This document shows, one piece after another, positions 34,797-46,100 of a stretch of DNA of 64,000 nt. Positions within the stretch are counted from its first letter, which is position 1. The number at the start of each line of letters is the position of its first letter. The stretch lies in the NCBI RefSeq assembly GCF_021491375.1, contig NZ_JAKEVY010000004.1, forward strand, positions 487,193 through 551,192, in the 5' to 3' direction. The stretch comes from Flavihumibacter fluminis (lineage in GTDB: Bacteria; Bacteroidota; Bacteroidia; Chitinophagales; Chitinophagaceae). The translations under genes and the position numbers were made by a program. The notes under the pieces are model-generated. The model worked only from the letters and a program-made list of their open reading frames with translations, was not told the origin of the DNA and ran no database searches.

Positions 34797-37319
34797 ATGA
34801 AAAAATTGATTGTCCTGCTGCTGGCAGGCACCTTGCTATTGATTAGCCCGCATCAACTTGTTGCACAGGTGCAGCAAATGGATTCAGCGCTCACAGCACT
34901 CTATCAATCTGGTCGTTTTAACGGTGTAGTACTGTATGCGGAAAAGGGGAAACCGATCCTCTCCAAAACCTATGGGGTAGCGGATTTTCAATCCGGAAAA
35001 CCTTTGAGCATTTCCTCCCCATTTAACCTGGCATCAATAACCAAACAATTTATTTGCGCAGGCATACTGATCCTGTTTGACCGGGGTTTGTTACAACTGG
35101 ATGAACCTGCAAAAAAACACCTGCCATCCCTTCCTTATCCGGAAGTAACAATCCGTCAACTGATGACGCATACATCCGGACTACCGGAGTATTTTGAATT
35201 GTTCAACAACAACCGGGGTAATGCAGATACACTCAACAATAAACTGCTGCTTGCGATGCTGGCTCAATACCGGCCTCCCATGCAATTTTCACCCGGCAGT
35301 TCCTGGTCCTACTGTAACACGAATTACGTATTACTGGCTTCCATTCTTGAAACAGTTTCAGGCCAGGGTATTGAAGCGTTTTTTCAAAAAGAAATCATTC
35401 GTCCCCTTGCCTTGAAGAACACCTATATCTTTCGGCTACCCGACACCGTTAACAATCCCAATCAGGTAAAGGGATTCAGGGAAGAGAATGGTCAACGAAG
35501 ACTGAATGATCTTACTTTCTGGGATGGTGTTGTGGGTGATGGCAATCTCTTTTCTTCTGCAGAAGACCTGCTCAAATGGGAGCAGCAGTTGTATAAATCT
35601 AAAATTATAAAGCCTGCTACACTGGCTATGGCTTTCCAGCCGGTACCACTCACTATTCCTGGCCGTGATTCCAGTTATCCCTATGGTTTCGGATGGGGTA
35701 TTGACAAACCGGGTGAACAATATTCGCATACCGGCGGCTGGACAGGCTTTGTGAATATTATCATGCGGGATGTCAAAAAGAATCGCACCCTGATATTGCT
35801 TAGCAGTGGCAGCAATCCGGCAGCCATGGTAGCAGCCAGGAACTGGTTCAATGGAAACCCTGTAACGGTAAAGCCTACCCGAATCATTACCAATGTAAAA
35901 GTGGTGGATGGAACCGGCACACCTGCCCGCAACGCCGCTGTACGCATGGAAGGCGACAAAATTCTGGCAGTAGGCGAACTGCAACCCTTCCCTGGTGAAC
36001 CGGTGGTAGACGGAGGCGGAAAGATTCTGGCTCCCGGGTTTATTGATACGCATAGTCACCTCGAAGGCTCGCTTCAATCCAAACCACAGGCTTTGGCAGC
36101 CCTAAATCAGGGAATCACTACCATTGTAGCCGGCCAGGATGGATATGGGAGCTGGATGGACAGCCTGGAGGCCACTATCAAAAGAACCGCTCCGGCTATA
36201 AATCTGGCAACCTATACCGGCCATACCGGACTTCGGGAAAAAGTTATGGGGGAGAATAAGCTGCACCGGACAGCTACACCTGACGAATTGAATAAAATGA
36301 AAGTCCTGCTGGCTGCCGAACTAAAAAAAGGGTCGCTGGGCTTATCAACCGGACTGGAATATGCGGGTGCCTGGTTCTCTTCCTATTACGAAGTATTGGA
36401 ACTGGCAAAGGTAACTTCGTTTAACCAGGGACGTTATATAAGCCACCTGCGTAGTGAAGACATTCAGTTGAACGATGCCATTGAAGAGATCATCGGCATC
36501 GGAAAAGAAGCCCGTATACCGGTTCAGATTTCACATCTGAAAATAGCTTTGAAAAACGACTGGAAAACTGCCCCGGCGATCCTGGCACGTCTGGAAAGAG
36601 CGAGACAGCAGGGCATCAATATCACGGCGGATGTTTATCCGTATGAATTCTGGCGCAGTACCCTCAAAGTATTGTTTCCTAAAACCGATTATACCAATGA
36701 AGCCAGTGCTGAATTCGCGGTAACCCAAAGCCTGGATCCTTCCGCATCAGTATTGGTAGCATTTAAACCCCGACCAGAATACCGCGGCAAAACACTCTCG
36801 GAAGTTGCAGCGCTGCGAAAGGAAACGCCTGCCCGTACACTAATGGCACTTATTGCAGAAGCGGAAGCCTACCGCAAAGCCCATCCGGATAGTGGTGGAG
36901 TGGAAGGCATTATGGGAAAATCCATGACCGATTCAGATGTATCCGCATTTTTAAGCTGGCAACACACGAATATTTGTTCGGATGGTGCTGATGGCGGCCA
37001 CCCACGAGGCTATGGATCTTTTACAAGAGTACTGGCTGAATATGTAAGAGAGAAAAAAATCATGTCGCTCGAAACAGCGATCAACAAAATGACCGCCCTC
37101 TCAGCAGAACATGTGGGCATCCGGCAACGCGGACTAATCGCGGCAGGCTACTATGCAGATCTGGTGTTGCTGGATCCCGATACCATCCAGGACCATGCCA
37201 CCATACAGAATCCACAGGCCTTGTCCGATGGAATTCTGAAAGTCTGGGTCAATGGAGAACTGGTATATGCCAACAAAGAATTCATGGGAACATTTCCCGG
37301 CAGACTAATCAAAAGATGA
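34797..37319 (+). CDS. Fusion: class C beta-lactamase-like hydrolase + N-acyl-D-amino-acid deacylase
   Basis: An 840-residue exported two-domain enzyme (signal peptide ending LVAQ near residue 24). Residues about 28-355 are a serine hydrolase of the beta-lactamase/D-peptidase type with S-x-x-K at Ser80-Lys83 (NLASITKQF), Y-x-N in SYCNTNY, and a third motif HTGGWTGF. Residues about 362-840 are an amidohydrolase of the D-aminoacylase type, with metal-binding FIDTHSHLEG, ISHLKIALK and CSDGADGGHPRGYG. The two domains could act in turn on D-amino-acid-containing peptides. DgcN and DgcA genes follow immediately, which supports a D-amino-acid salvage role (inference). Confidence 0.9.
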   Translation: MKKLIVLLLAGTLLLISPHQLVAQVQQMDSALTALYQSGRFNGVVLYAEKGKPILSKTYGVADFQSGKPLSISSPFNLASITKQFICAGILILFDRGLLQLDEPAKKHLPSLPYPEVTIRQLMTHTSGLPEYFELFNNNRGNADTLNNKLLLAMLAQYRPPMQFSPGSSWSYCNTNYVLLASILETVSGQGIEAFFQKEIIRPLALKNTYIFRLPDTVNNPNQVKGFREENGQRRLNDLTFWDGVVGDGNLFSSAEDLLKWEQQLYKSKIIKPATLAMAFQPVPLTIPGRDSSYPYGFGWGIDKPGEQYSHTGGWTGFVNIIMRDVKKNRTLILLSSGSNPAAMVAARNWFNGNPVTVKPTRIITNVKVVDGTGTPARNAAVRMEGDKILAVGELQPFPGEPVVDGGGKILAPGFIDTHSHLEGSLQSKPQALAALNQGITTIVAGQDGYGSWMDSLEATIKRTAPAINLATYTGHTGLREKVMGENKLHRTATPDELNKMKVLLAAELKKGSLGLSTGLEYAGAWFSSYYEVLELAKVTSFNQGRYISHLRSEDIQLNDAIEEIIGIGKEARIPVQISHLKIALKNDWKTAPAILARLERARQQGINITADVYPYEFWRSTLKVLFPKTDYTNEASAEFAVTQSLDPSASVLVAFKPRPEYRGKTLSEVAALRKETPARTLMALIAEAEAYRKAHPDSGGVEGIMGKSMTDSDVSAFLSWQHTNICSDGADGGHPRGYGSFTRVLAEYVREKKIMSLETAINKMTALSAEHVGIRQRGLIAAGYYADLVLLDPDTIQDHATIQNPQALSDGILKVWVNGELVYANKEFMGTFPGRLIKR

Positions 37320-37323
37320 ATAC

Positions 37324-38373
37324 ATGAACCGACCAAAAGCAATGGTGATTACGAATGGATTACTGGACCATTCAGATGCCAAAACAGCACATGGACTTAT
37401 TCGCGGAACCGAACGATTTGAGGTTGCCGGCATTATCGATTTTAAACAGGCGGGCAGAGATGCAGGAGAGGTTCTGGATGGTAAGCACCGCGGTATCCCT
37501 GTATATGCTGACCTGGATGCAGCAATGTCAGCGCATAATGATCTCCGTTATTGTATCATTGGCGTAGCTACCGTAGGAGGTATTCTGCCTCCCGACTTTT
37601 TACGCATAATTGAAACCGCCATTCAAAATAGGATTTCAGTTGTAAATGGATTGCATGATTACCTGAATGAACGCCCCAACCTGGTAGCGTTAGCTGCGGA
37701 ATATGGAGTTGAACTTATTGATATCCGCAGGCCCAAAAAAAGAGCAGCTCTTCATTTCTGGTCAGGAGACATATTTTCCGTTGCAGCACCCATTATTGCA
37801 GTGTTAGGCATGGACTGTGCGATGGGCAAAAGAACTACCTGCCGGTTGATACGTCAGGCATGCGAAGCGGAGGGCATAAGGGCACAAATGATTTATACGG
37901 GACAAACAGGCTGGCTACAGGGCGGCCAATATGGATTCATTTTCGATTCTACCCTGAATGATTTTATTTCCGGTGAACTGGAACATGCTATTCTGCAATG
38001 CTGGAAGGAAACAAGTCCCGACATCATTTTGCTGGAAGGACAATCAGCCCTCCGGAATCCAAGCGGTCCGGCCGGCTCCGAATTCCTGGTTTCAGGCAAT
38101 GCCAAATACACCGTTTTGGTACATGCCCCGAAACGAACCCATTTCGAACATACACCCGCATGGGGAGCAATTCCATCTGTACAATCTGAAATCGAACTGA
38201 TCCGGCACTATGGCTCCACCGTTATTGCCGTTGCGCTGAATACGGAAGATTGCTCCACGGAAGAAGCCTATGAATTTCAACGAACACTGGAAGCGGAATT
38301 GAACCTGCCTGTGCTGCTCCCTTTACAGGAAGGAGTGCAAAAGCTGCTGCCGGTTTTAAAGACAATCCTATGA
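37324..38373 (+). CDS. dgcN: DUF1611 protein, DgcN-like D-glutamate N-acetyltransferase
   Basis: A 349-residue DUF1611 protein. A P-loop-like sequence VLGMDCAMGKRTTCRLIRQAC lies near residues 160-180, and LLEGQSALRNPSGPAGSEFL is conserved. Characterised members (DgcN) acetylate D-glutamate, after which DgcA racemises the N-acetyl derivative. The next gene is an enolase-superfamily epimerase overlapping by four bases, the same pairing. It begins five bases after the deacylase fusion gene. Gene symbol is by family and context, not by search. Confidence 0.8.
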   Translation: MNRPKAMVITNGLLDHSDAKTAHGLIRGTERFEVAGIIDFKQAGRDAGEVLDGKHRGIPVYADLDAAMSAHNDLRYCIIGVATVGGILPPDFLRIIETAIQNRISVVNGLHDYLNERPNLVALAAEYGVELIDIRRPKKRAALHFWSGDIFSVAAPIIAVLGMDCAMGKRTTCRLIRQACEAEGIRAQMIYTGQTGWLQGGQYGFIFDSTLNDFISGELEHAILQCWKETSPDIILLEGQSALRNPSGPAGSEFLVSGNAKYTVLVHAPKRTHFEHTPAWGAIPSVQSEIELIRHYGSTVIAVALNTEDCSTEEAYEFQRTLEAELNLPVLLPLQEGVQKLLPVLKTIL

Positions 38374-39437
38374 AAATTCATTCTTACCGCGCCTGGCTGG
38401 AGAATATCCCACTCTCGAAACCATACTCAATTGCCTATAGCACCAGTTCAGATGCAGCCATCGTTTTCCTGGAACTGACACTGGAAAACGGCATTATCGG
38501 GCTGGGTGCAGCAAGTCCCTTTGAAGAGGTGGTGGGAGAAAACCCCGCAGACACCCTTCGCCATTTGCAATCCGGTTTCCTGGATAGTTTTGTTGGCAGG
38601 GATATCCGTCACTTTAATCAACTGATTGATGAAGCCTCTGTTCATTTTAACCACCTGCCCGGATCCCTGGCCGCGGTTGATCTTGCACTGCACGATGCTT
38701 TTGGAAAATTCCTGGGTATACCGGTGCTGGAATTCTACGGACAAAAAATTAAACCGATACCAACTTCCGTTACCATCGGCATCAAGGATATAGCAGGAAC
38801 ATTGGCCGATGCAAGGGAATACCTGGATATGGGCTTCCAAATTCTCAAGATTAAAACAGGCGTGGATGTAGAACTGGACCTCGAACGAATGATTCGGCTA
38901 AGGGAAATGGCGGGACCGGCTATTCAATTGCGGGTGGATGCCAACCAGGGATATGATCTCCCCCAATTGAAACGATTTCTCGCAGGCGCCGAAAAGGCCG
39001 GCATTGAGCTGATTGAACAACCCCTGCCTGCTGCTGCCGATGAAGAACTGCTGCAATTAGCCGCTCATCATCGAGCAATTTTAGTTGCAGATGAATCCCT
39101 ACTCGATGCTTCCGCCGCTTTCCAGTTGGCGCATACACCTCAACGTTATGGCGTCTACAATATCAAACTGATGAAATGTGGCGGCATCCGGGCAGCAAAG
39201 GAAATTGCCCTGCTCGCACAACAGGGAGGCATTGAGTTGTTCTGGGGTTGCAACGATGAAACTAAATTAAGTATCACTGCCGCGCTGCATGTAGCCCTTT
39301 CCTGTCCCAATACCCGCTACCTCGACCTGGATGGAAGCCTGGAATTGAGCAACGATATTATTACCGGTGGATTCCGAATTGAGAACGGTTGTTTAATACC
39401 ACTTAATGCTCCGGGATTTGGTTGTCAGTTGACCTGA
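38370..39437 (+). CDS. dgcA: Enolase-superfamily epimerase (DgcA / L-Ala-D/L-Glu epimerase)
   Basis: A 355-residue member of the muconate-lactonising subgroup. The catalytic lysine pair is in ILKIKTGV, and the metal ligands are in RVDANQGYD, IELIEQPLP and ILVADESLL. The second acid/base lysine is in VYNIKLMKCGG. It could act as N-acetyl-D-glutamate racemase (DgcA), or as dipeptide epimerase on L-Ala-D-Glu from cell-wall peptides. Pairing with the DUF1611 gene favours the first, but both fit the salvage context. Its last 13 bases overlap the convergent gene. Confidence 0.85.
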   Translation: MKIHSYRAWLENIPLSKPYSIAYSTSSDAAIVFLELTLENGIIGLGAASPFEEVVGENPADTLRHLQSGFLDSFVGRDIRHFNQLIDEASVHFNHLPGSLAAVDLALHDAFGKFLGIPVLEFYGQKIKPIPTSVTIGIKDIAGTLADAREYLDMGFQILKIKTGVDVELDLERMIRLREMAGPAIQLRVDANQGYDLPQLKRFLAGAEKAGIELIEQPLPAAADEELLQLAAHHRAILVADESLLDASAAFQLAHTPQRYGVYNIKLMKCGGIRAAKEIALLAQQGGIELFWGCNDETKLSITAALHVALSCPNTRYLDLDGSLELSNDIITGGFRIENGCLIPLNAPGFGCQLT

Positions 39438-39868
39438 ATTCCCAGGGCTTTGGCGATTCGTTTCAAATCAGCCATTTCAGTAGGAGTCAAAGCATCATTG
39501 CTATCAAACCTGGTCTTCAGAAAAACTACCCGCTTGTGTTCAGGAACTTTTTCCAGGATGACACTGATTAATTCTCCGGCGACCTCATCTTTCTCCGGCT
39601 CTGGTTTGCTATCACGGGGAGGCACAACCGACTTTATCCGTGTGGGCATTTTATGAATCAATGCCTCCAGGGTGGCCAGTTTACCGGGGGAAAGGCCTTC
39701 GATTTTCGAGGCCTTTCCGTATAAACCCTGTAACTGTTTTTTACTCAGACTTCCTCTTTGCAGGTATTGTTTGTACAGGCTGATGATGAAAGAAGACACC
39801 GGATAAGCCAGTATACAATCTTCCAGCACCTCATTTACCACATCAAAGGATGGTTTCTTTTTTTCCAT
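39425..39868 (-). CDS. Hypothetical protein
   Basis: A 147-residue soluble protein with no signal peptide or membrane segment, not recognised. It is helical-looking and charged, with a Pro/Lys/Glu-rich linker (VPPRDSKPEPEKDEV) at about 81-95 separating two parts. The N-terminal part has SFIISLYKQYLQRGSLSKKQLQGLYGKA. It starts eight bases after the BNR-protein stop on the same strand and converges with the epimerase gene. Confidence 0.7.
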   Translation of the reverse strand: MEKKKPSFDVVNEVLEDCILAYPVSSFIISLYKQYLQRGSLSKKQLQGLYGKASKIEGLSPGKLATLEALIHKMPTRIKSVVPPRDSKPEPEKDEVAGELISVILEKVPEHKRVVFLKTRFDSNDALTPTEMADLKRIAKALGIQVN

Positions 39869-39876
39869 TTATACTT

Positions 39877-42800
39877 CTAATCTAACGGCATCATTACCCG
39901 TTCAATACCCAGTTTACGGCAGAGCTGGTTGAGTGCAGGCAATGTATTTACTATACTGGTATACTCCGTTTTCAGCGGCTTCCAGGTAGCTTCCAATGTT
40001 TTGAATTGTTCTTTTTGTCCGTCTGTTACAAATGGAATATTGGTATCCATTTCGCCTTTCAGGAAGAAATAATCCGCGCTGAGTTTGTTTACAAAATTGA
40101 TGATATCGTCATAACTCTGGCTGCGGTTCTGAATCAATTCTTCTTCCCATTTTTCCATCCGCGCATGCAGACTGGAAGCGGATTGTTTCAGTTCGGCATA
40201 AGCAGGCTTGTCGCCAATCAGCTGGAGTAAATCAGCCACCTGTTTTTTGGCAACCCGCATTTTATTTACCGCCCCATGGATATCCCGCAAGCCATCTTCC
40301 ACTTTTGTTAGCCATTCATCCTGCTCTTCATATTCCGCCTGGCTCGCTTCAATTCTTGGGTCAGCTACTATTGTGAACGCATGCCGCTGTTCAGTGCCAC
40401 CAACTTTCAGTACGGCCTCATACTTCCCAGGTGCTGCGCGATGTCCATCCCAACTGCCTTCAATATATGCCGTAGGTACTCCCGGATAAGTGGCATGGCG
40501 CAGATTCCAGACAAACCTGTTAAGTCCCGCGCGTTTGGGCAACAATGGATCGGGGGAAGGTCCGCCTGCATATTCCACAAATGTCGAATCCGGCTTGCTT
40601 GCATAAGAACGCACCAGTCTGCCGCGGCCATCACGGATCTCTAATGTCAATACCGCTGAATCTATCCCGGCTGGCAACTGATAATAAAATACTGCCCCGG
40701 TTGGAGCATTTACACCTTCATTAGAGGGTGTCGTAGGCCTTGGATCGTCTGTACTTCCAGGAGCATTCAGCGCACTTCCTCCTCCTACCCGATACACTTT
40801 CTCCACCCCAAACAATTTTGCGGAACTGGTATCCGCCAGGACTGTTGAATACCGGACCATAAACAGATCATCCAGTATCCAGAAGGATCTTCCCATGGTG
40901 GCAGCGATCAGGTTACCCTGGTGGATTTTCAAATCGGTAACAGGGGTAACCGGTAAACCCAGTTGTAATTTCGTCCAGGCGTCTCCGTTATTCCAGGAAA
41001 CAAAAAGACCCGTTTCAGTTCCTGCAAACAACAGTCCCTTTTGAACAGGATCTTCTCTTACCACCCTGGTGAAAGCGCCAACGGGAATACCTGCATCAAT
41101 TCTTTTCCAGCTGGCTCCATAATCATCGCTGCGATACAGCATGGGTGATAAATCATTCATTTTATATCTCGTGCAGGCGATATATACAGTAGCCGGATTG
41201 TGTGGCGATACTTCAATACTATTAACCAGGCATTCCGGTAAACCGGCTGGCGTTACATTTTTCCAGTTGGCACCACCATCGCGCGATACATGCACGAAAC
41301 CATCGTCACTGCCGGTCCAGATTACCTGGCCATCTGTGGATATTGACACATAAGCGATCGTTCCATAATTCTCACCTCCCGCTCCTTCATTGGTATAGGG
41401 TATTCCACTCTTACCCATTTTGGTAGTATCATTTCGGGTCAGATCCGGAGAAATAACGGTCCAGGTTTTACCCAGGTTGGACGTCTTAAACAGGCGATTG
41501 CCTGCATGATAAAAACTTCCGCCATCGGCCTTCGACCATACAATTGGTGCATTCCAGTTAAACCGATATTTCATCCGCTTGGGCATAATGCTCTGGTATT
41601 GCAACGGCACTACCATCACCCCTTTACCTTCACTGATTTTTTGATTCAATAATTCGATGGTTCCCTGGTAACTCCCTCCCATCACATAAGTCGGCTGATC
41701 CGGATCAAATGCCAGGAAGGCACTTTCTCCTCCGGCGGAATAAAACCAGTTACGTTCCCCAATGTTTCCACCCCAGAGATTCCGGCTCTCGATTACGAGG
41801 GAAGTATTATCCTGCTGTCCGGCATAAATGCGATAGGGAAACTGATTGTCCACATTGATCCGGTAGAGTTGTGCGGTGGGTTGATTATCAAGCGGACTGA
41901 AACTTTTACCTCCATTGAAGCTGATAGATGCTCCACCATCATCCGCCATCACAAAATTGGAAGGGTTGGAGGGATTGAACCATAACTGGTGGTAATCGCC
42001 ATGGGCTGTATGAAAATTGCTCCAGGACTTTCCTCCATCAATACTTTTTACCCACTCTGCCCCCAGCACATGCACTTCATTTTCATTCTGTGGATTCACC
42101 GCCAGCTCGATATAATACCAGGCACGGGTCGTTAACCGGTGATCCTTACTGACACGATTAAAAGAAGCACCACCATCTTCGGATACAAATAAGCCACCCA
42201 GCTCTTTTTCGGTATCACTTTCAATGAGTGCATATACTTTAGACGGATTGCTGCGCGATACTTCGATCGCCATCTTACCCAATTCAGCCGGTATTCCCTG
42301 ATCCAGTTTGTTCCAGGTTAACCCACCATCGGTAGATTTATACAACCCACTGCCCGGGCCTCCGCTTTTTACTTCCCAGGGAAGGCGATGATGCTCCCAC
42401 ATGGCCGCATATAAGATCCTCGGATTGGTCATATCCATGCTGAGATCTGAACATCCGGTACTGCTGTTAATATAGAGAATCTTTTTCCAGGTGGTACCGC
42501 CATCATCCGTTCTGTAAATGCCTCGCTCTTCAGACGGACCATTCAACGCTCCCTGCACAGCCACATATACCAGATCGGCATTTTTGGGATGGATTCGGAT
42601 GGCTGCGATCTGCCGGCTCTCCGGTAACCCGATTTTTTTCCAGGTAACCCCTGCATCCGTGCTTTTGTAAACACCATCACCATAAGATGTCATCACACCA
42701 CGGGGCGCATGTTCACCCATTCCTACGTACACTACATTGGGATCGGATTCAGCCACTGCTACAGCACCAACTGAACTTGTTCCGAAATAGCCATCGGAAA

Positions 42801-43080
42801 TATTCTGCCAGCTGATACCTGCATCGGTGGTTTTCCAGAGTCCCCCACCGGTGGTGCCCATATAATAAGTTTTATCGTTTCCGGGAACCCCACAGGTAGC
42901 AACCGATCGACCGCCCCGAAAGGGTCCGATGTTCCGGAATTTCACCGTCCGGAAGCGTTCATCCAGGGAAACCGGGGTTGCTGATGGAGCTGCCGCAGTA
43001 GCGCGTGCTGCTTTTTTCTTCGTTTGTGCCTGGCCGGTAATTGCACCCAGTGCCAGGGTCAGTAACAGTAATTTTCTCAT
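39877..43080 (-). CDS. Large exported BNR/VPS10-repeat protein
   Basis: A 1067-residue protein with a signal peptide ([19 protein letters not shown]). Many Asp-box/BNR repeats of the type [20 protein letters not shown] and [10 protein letters not shown] build one or two beta-propellers. Proteins of this kind are annotated in Bacteroidota as glycosyl-hydrolase-like or sortilin-like; no catalytic residues could be identified. The C-terminal 200 residues are helical and may be a separate domain ([19 protein letters not shown]). Its location is probably periplasm or cell surface. Confidence 0.85.
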   Translation of the reverse strand: MRKLLLLTLALGAITGQAQTKKKAARATAAAPSATPVSLDERFRTVKFRNIGPFRGGRSVATCGVPGNDKTYYMGTTGGGLWKTTDAGISWQNISDGYFGTSSVGAVAVAESDPNVVYVGMGEHAPRGVMTSYGDGVYKSTDAGVTWKKIGLPESRQIAAIRIHPKNADLVYVAVQGALNGPSEERGIYRTDDGGTTWKKILYINSSTGCSDLSMDMTNPRILYAAMWEHHRLPWEVKSGGPGSGLYKSTDGGLTWNKLDQGIPAELGKMAIEVSRSNPSKVYALIESDTEKELGGLFVSEDGGASFNRVSKDHRLTTRAWYYIELAVNPQNENEVHVLGAEWVKSIDGGKSWSNFHTAHGDYHQLWFNPSNPSNFVMADDGGASISFNGGKSFSPLDNQPTAQLYRINVDNQFPYRIYAGQQDNTSLVIESRNLWGGNIGERNWFYSAGGESAFLAFDPDQPTYVMGGSYQGTIELLNQKISEGKGVMVVPLQYQSIMPKRMKYRFNWNAPIVWSKADGGSFYHAGNRLFKTSNLGKTWTVISPDLTRNDTTKMGKSGIPYTNEGAGGENYGTIAYVSISTDGQVIWTGSDDGFVHVSRDGGANWKNVTPAGLPECLVNSIEVSPHNPATVYIACTRYKMNDLSPMLYRSDDYGASWKRIDAGIPVGAFTRVVREDPVQKGLLFAGTETGLFVSWNNGDAWTKLQLGLPVTPVTDLKIHQGNLIAATMGRSFWILDDLFMVRYSTVLADTSSAKLFGVEKVYRVGGGSALNAPGSTDDPRPTTPSNEGVNAPTGAVFYYQLPAGIDSAVLTLEIRDGRGRLVRSYASKPDSTFVEYAGGPSPDPLLPKRAGLNRFVWNLRHATYPGVPTAYIEGSWDGHRAAPGKYEAVLKVGGTEQRHAFTIVADPRIEASQAEYEEQDEWLTKVEDGLRDIHGAVNKMRVAKKQVADLLQLIGDKPAYAELKQSASSLHARMEKWEEELIQNRSQSYDDIINFVNKLSADYFFLKGEMDTNIPFVTDGQKEQFKTLEATWKPLKTEYTSIVNTLPALNQLCRKLGIERVMMPLD

Positions 43081-43102
43081 GGTTAGATGTCAGACACCTA
43101 AA

Positions 43103-46100
43103 CTACATATTCCTGCGATACTGACCACCAACTTCGTATAAAGCATGTGTAATTTGTCCGAGTGAACAGTATTTCACCGTTTCCATCAACTCCTCAAACA
43201 GGTTCCCGTTGGCCACCGCCACTTCTTTTAGTCGCTTTAATGCCGGACCAGCTTTGTTTTCATTCCGTTTCCAGAAGGCCTGCAATTGCTGGATCTGCTG
43301 TTCTTTTTCCTCCCGGGTACTACGGATCACTTCTCCCGGAATGACCGTTGGGGAACCTTTTTTATTCAGAAAGCTATTTACCCCTATGATCGGCAATTCA
43401 CCCGTATGCTTCAGGGTTTCATAATGCAGACTTTCTTCCTGGATCTTATTTCGCTGGTACATGCGTTCCATCGCACCCAACACGCCACCTCTTTCGGAAA
43501 TACGGTCAAACTCCGCCAATACCGCTTCTTCCACCAGATCTGTCATTTCCTCAATAAGGAAAGAACCCTGGATAAAATTCTCTGTTTTCGCCGACCCCAG
43601 TTCACGATTGATGATGAGCTGGATGGCCATCGCGCGGCGTACACTTTCCTCCGTTGGCGTAGTGATCGCTTCATCATAGGCATTTGTATGCAGGGAATTA
43701 CAGTTGTCATAAATGGCATACAGGGCCTGCAGTGTAGTCCGGATATCATTGAAATCGATCTCCTGCGCGTGCAGTGATCGTCCGGAAGTCTGAATATGGT
43801 ATTTTAGTTTTTGACTGCGGTCATTGCCTTTGTATTTTTCCTTCATGGCCTTGGCCCAGATCCGACGCGCTACCCGTCCAATCACACTGTATTCCGGATC
43901 CATACCATTACTGAAAAAAAAACTCAGATTGGGAGCGAAATCATCAATATGCATACCTCTGCTGAGGTAATATTCAACATAGGTGAATCCATTCGCCAGC
44001 GTGAAGGCCAACTGGGTAATCGGGTTGGCACCTGCTTCCGCAATATGATATCCACTGATGCTGACACTGTAAAAATTCCGAACCTTCTGTTTGATGAAAT
44101 ACTCCTGCACATCCCCCATCAGTTTTAACGCAAATTCTGTTGAGAAAATACAGGTGTTCTGCGCCTGGTCTTCCTTCAGGATATCTGCCTGTACCGTTCC
44201 CCGAACCTGGCTCAGCGCTTCCGCTTTCAATTGATTATAGGTTTCAATCGGAAGCACTTCTTCCGCACTGAGCCCAAGTAATGCCAATCCCAATCCATTA
44301 TGTCCTTCGGGTAACCGTTCCGGTGATGAAGGATTGTAATAAATCGGCTTCTGCAGATGCTGGTATTTTTTCTCCAGAACCGGTTTGATCCACTGATCAT
44401 ACCCGCCATTGGCGGAGATCCATTTTTCAGCAACCTGGTCGATCGCCGCATTCATGAAGAAGGCAAGAATGATCGGAGCCGGACCATTAATCGTCATGCT
44501 CACAGAAGTACGCGGATCACAGAGGTCAAAGCCACTGTATAATTTTTTCGCATCATCGACTGTTGCGATACTTACTCCGCTATTGCCGATTTTTCCATAA
44601 ATATCAGGGCGTACTGCAGGATCCTCACCATAAAGAGTAACCGAATCAAATGCGGTAGACAATCGTTTGGCAGGCTGTTCCTGCGATACGTAGTGGAAGC
44701 GTTTGTTGGTACGCTCCGGACCACCTTCTCCTGCGAACATTCGGGTTGGATCTTCGCCCTGGCGTTTCAATTCAAACACACCGGCTGTATAAGGGAAATA
44801 TCCCGGCAGGTTTTCCTGTAACTGCCAGCGAAGAATATCACCCCAATCCTGGTAACGGGGCAACACCACTTTTTTAATTTTTGTTCCGCTCAATGAAAGA
44901 CTGGTCAATGGCTGACGAATCACCTTGTCTCTAACCTGGTATTCAAAAAAATCCTTGTTGTAGGCATCCACCAACCCTTTCCAGTTCTCCAGTAGTTTTT
45001 TACAATCGGGATGCAGGGATTCTTCGTATTTTTTTCGAAGCGACTGTAGTTCTGAAACACCATCCAGCCCTGGCTCCTGCATCACTCCCGCTAACTGATA
45101 TAGTTTGCTGGCAATTGCGCGTTGTGCTTCCACCCATTGATTGTAGGCGCGGTTGGATTCAGCGATTTCTGCCAGGTAACGAACCCGTTTCGGTGGGATC
45201 ACCATGGATTGCTGAACGGTATCACGGTGAGGAATAGCTGCTTTCTCTTCTCCCAGGGAAATACCTGTTTTCTGCTTTACCACCTGCACCAGTTTCTCAA
45301 AGAGTTCATTCACGCCGGCGTCGTTGAACTGCGCGGCGATGGTTCCGACTACGGGAACTTCTTCATCTTTAGCGCTAAAGAGCTGGTGATTGCGTTTGTA
45401 TTGTTTACGCACATCATGCAGGGCATCGAGCGCGCCATTTTTATCAAATTTGTTGATGGCGATCAGGTCTGCATAATCCAGCATGTTGATTTTTTCCAAT
45501 TGTGATGCTGCCCCGTATTCGGGTGTCATCACATAGAGACTTAAATCGCAATAATCCAGGATGGATGCATCTGACTGGCCTACACCGGCACTTTCCAAAA
45601 TGATCCAGTCGAATCCGGCTTCTTTGACAATATCGATCGCATCCTGAACCGATGCACTTAATGCCACATTATCATCTCTTGTAGCCAGTGATCGCATATA
45701 AGCCCGCGGCGATGAAATGCTGTTCATGCGGATACGATCCCCCAGCAAAGCGCCCCCTGTTTTTTTCTTGGAAGGGTCTACGGAAATAACTGCAATGGTC
45801 TTGTCTTCGTAGCGGTTTAAAAAACGACGCACCAACTCATCCGTAACAGAAGATTTCCCGGCTCCTCCCGTTCCCGTAATCCCAATCACCGGAGCACTAC
45901 CCTCCTCCTTTCCTCCCTTCCTCCTTTCCTCCTTTCCTCCCTCTTCCATTCCTCCCTCCTCCTTTCTCCTTTCCTCCGCTCTTGTAATCTTCCTTGCAAT
46001 GACTCTTACATCCTTCACTTCACCCAACCCCATTGGCTTGGAATAGTTGGCTCCATTCAATGAAAACCGGCACTGGCTGATCACATCTTCAATCATCCCT

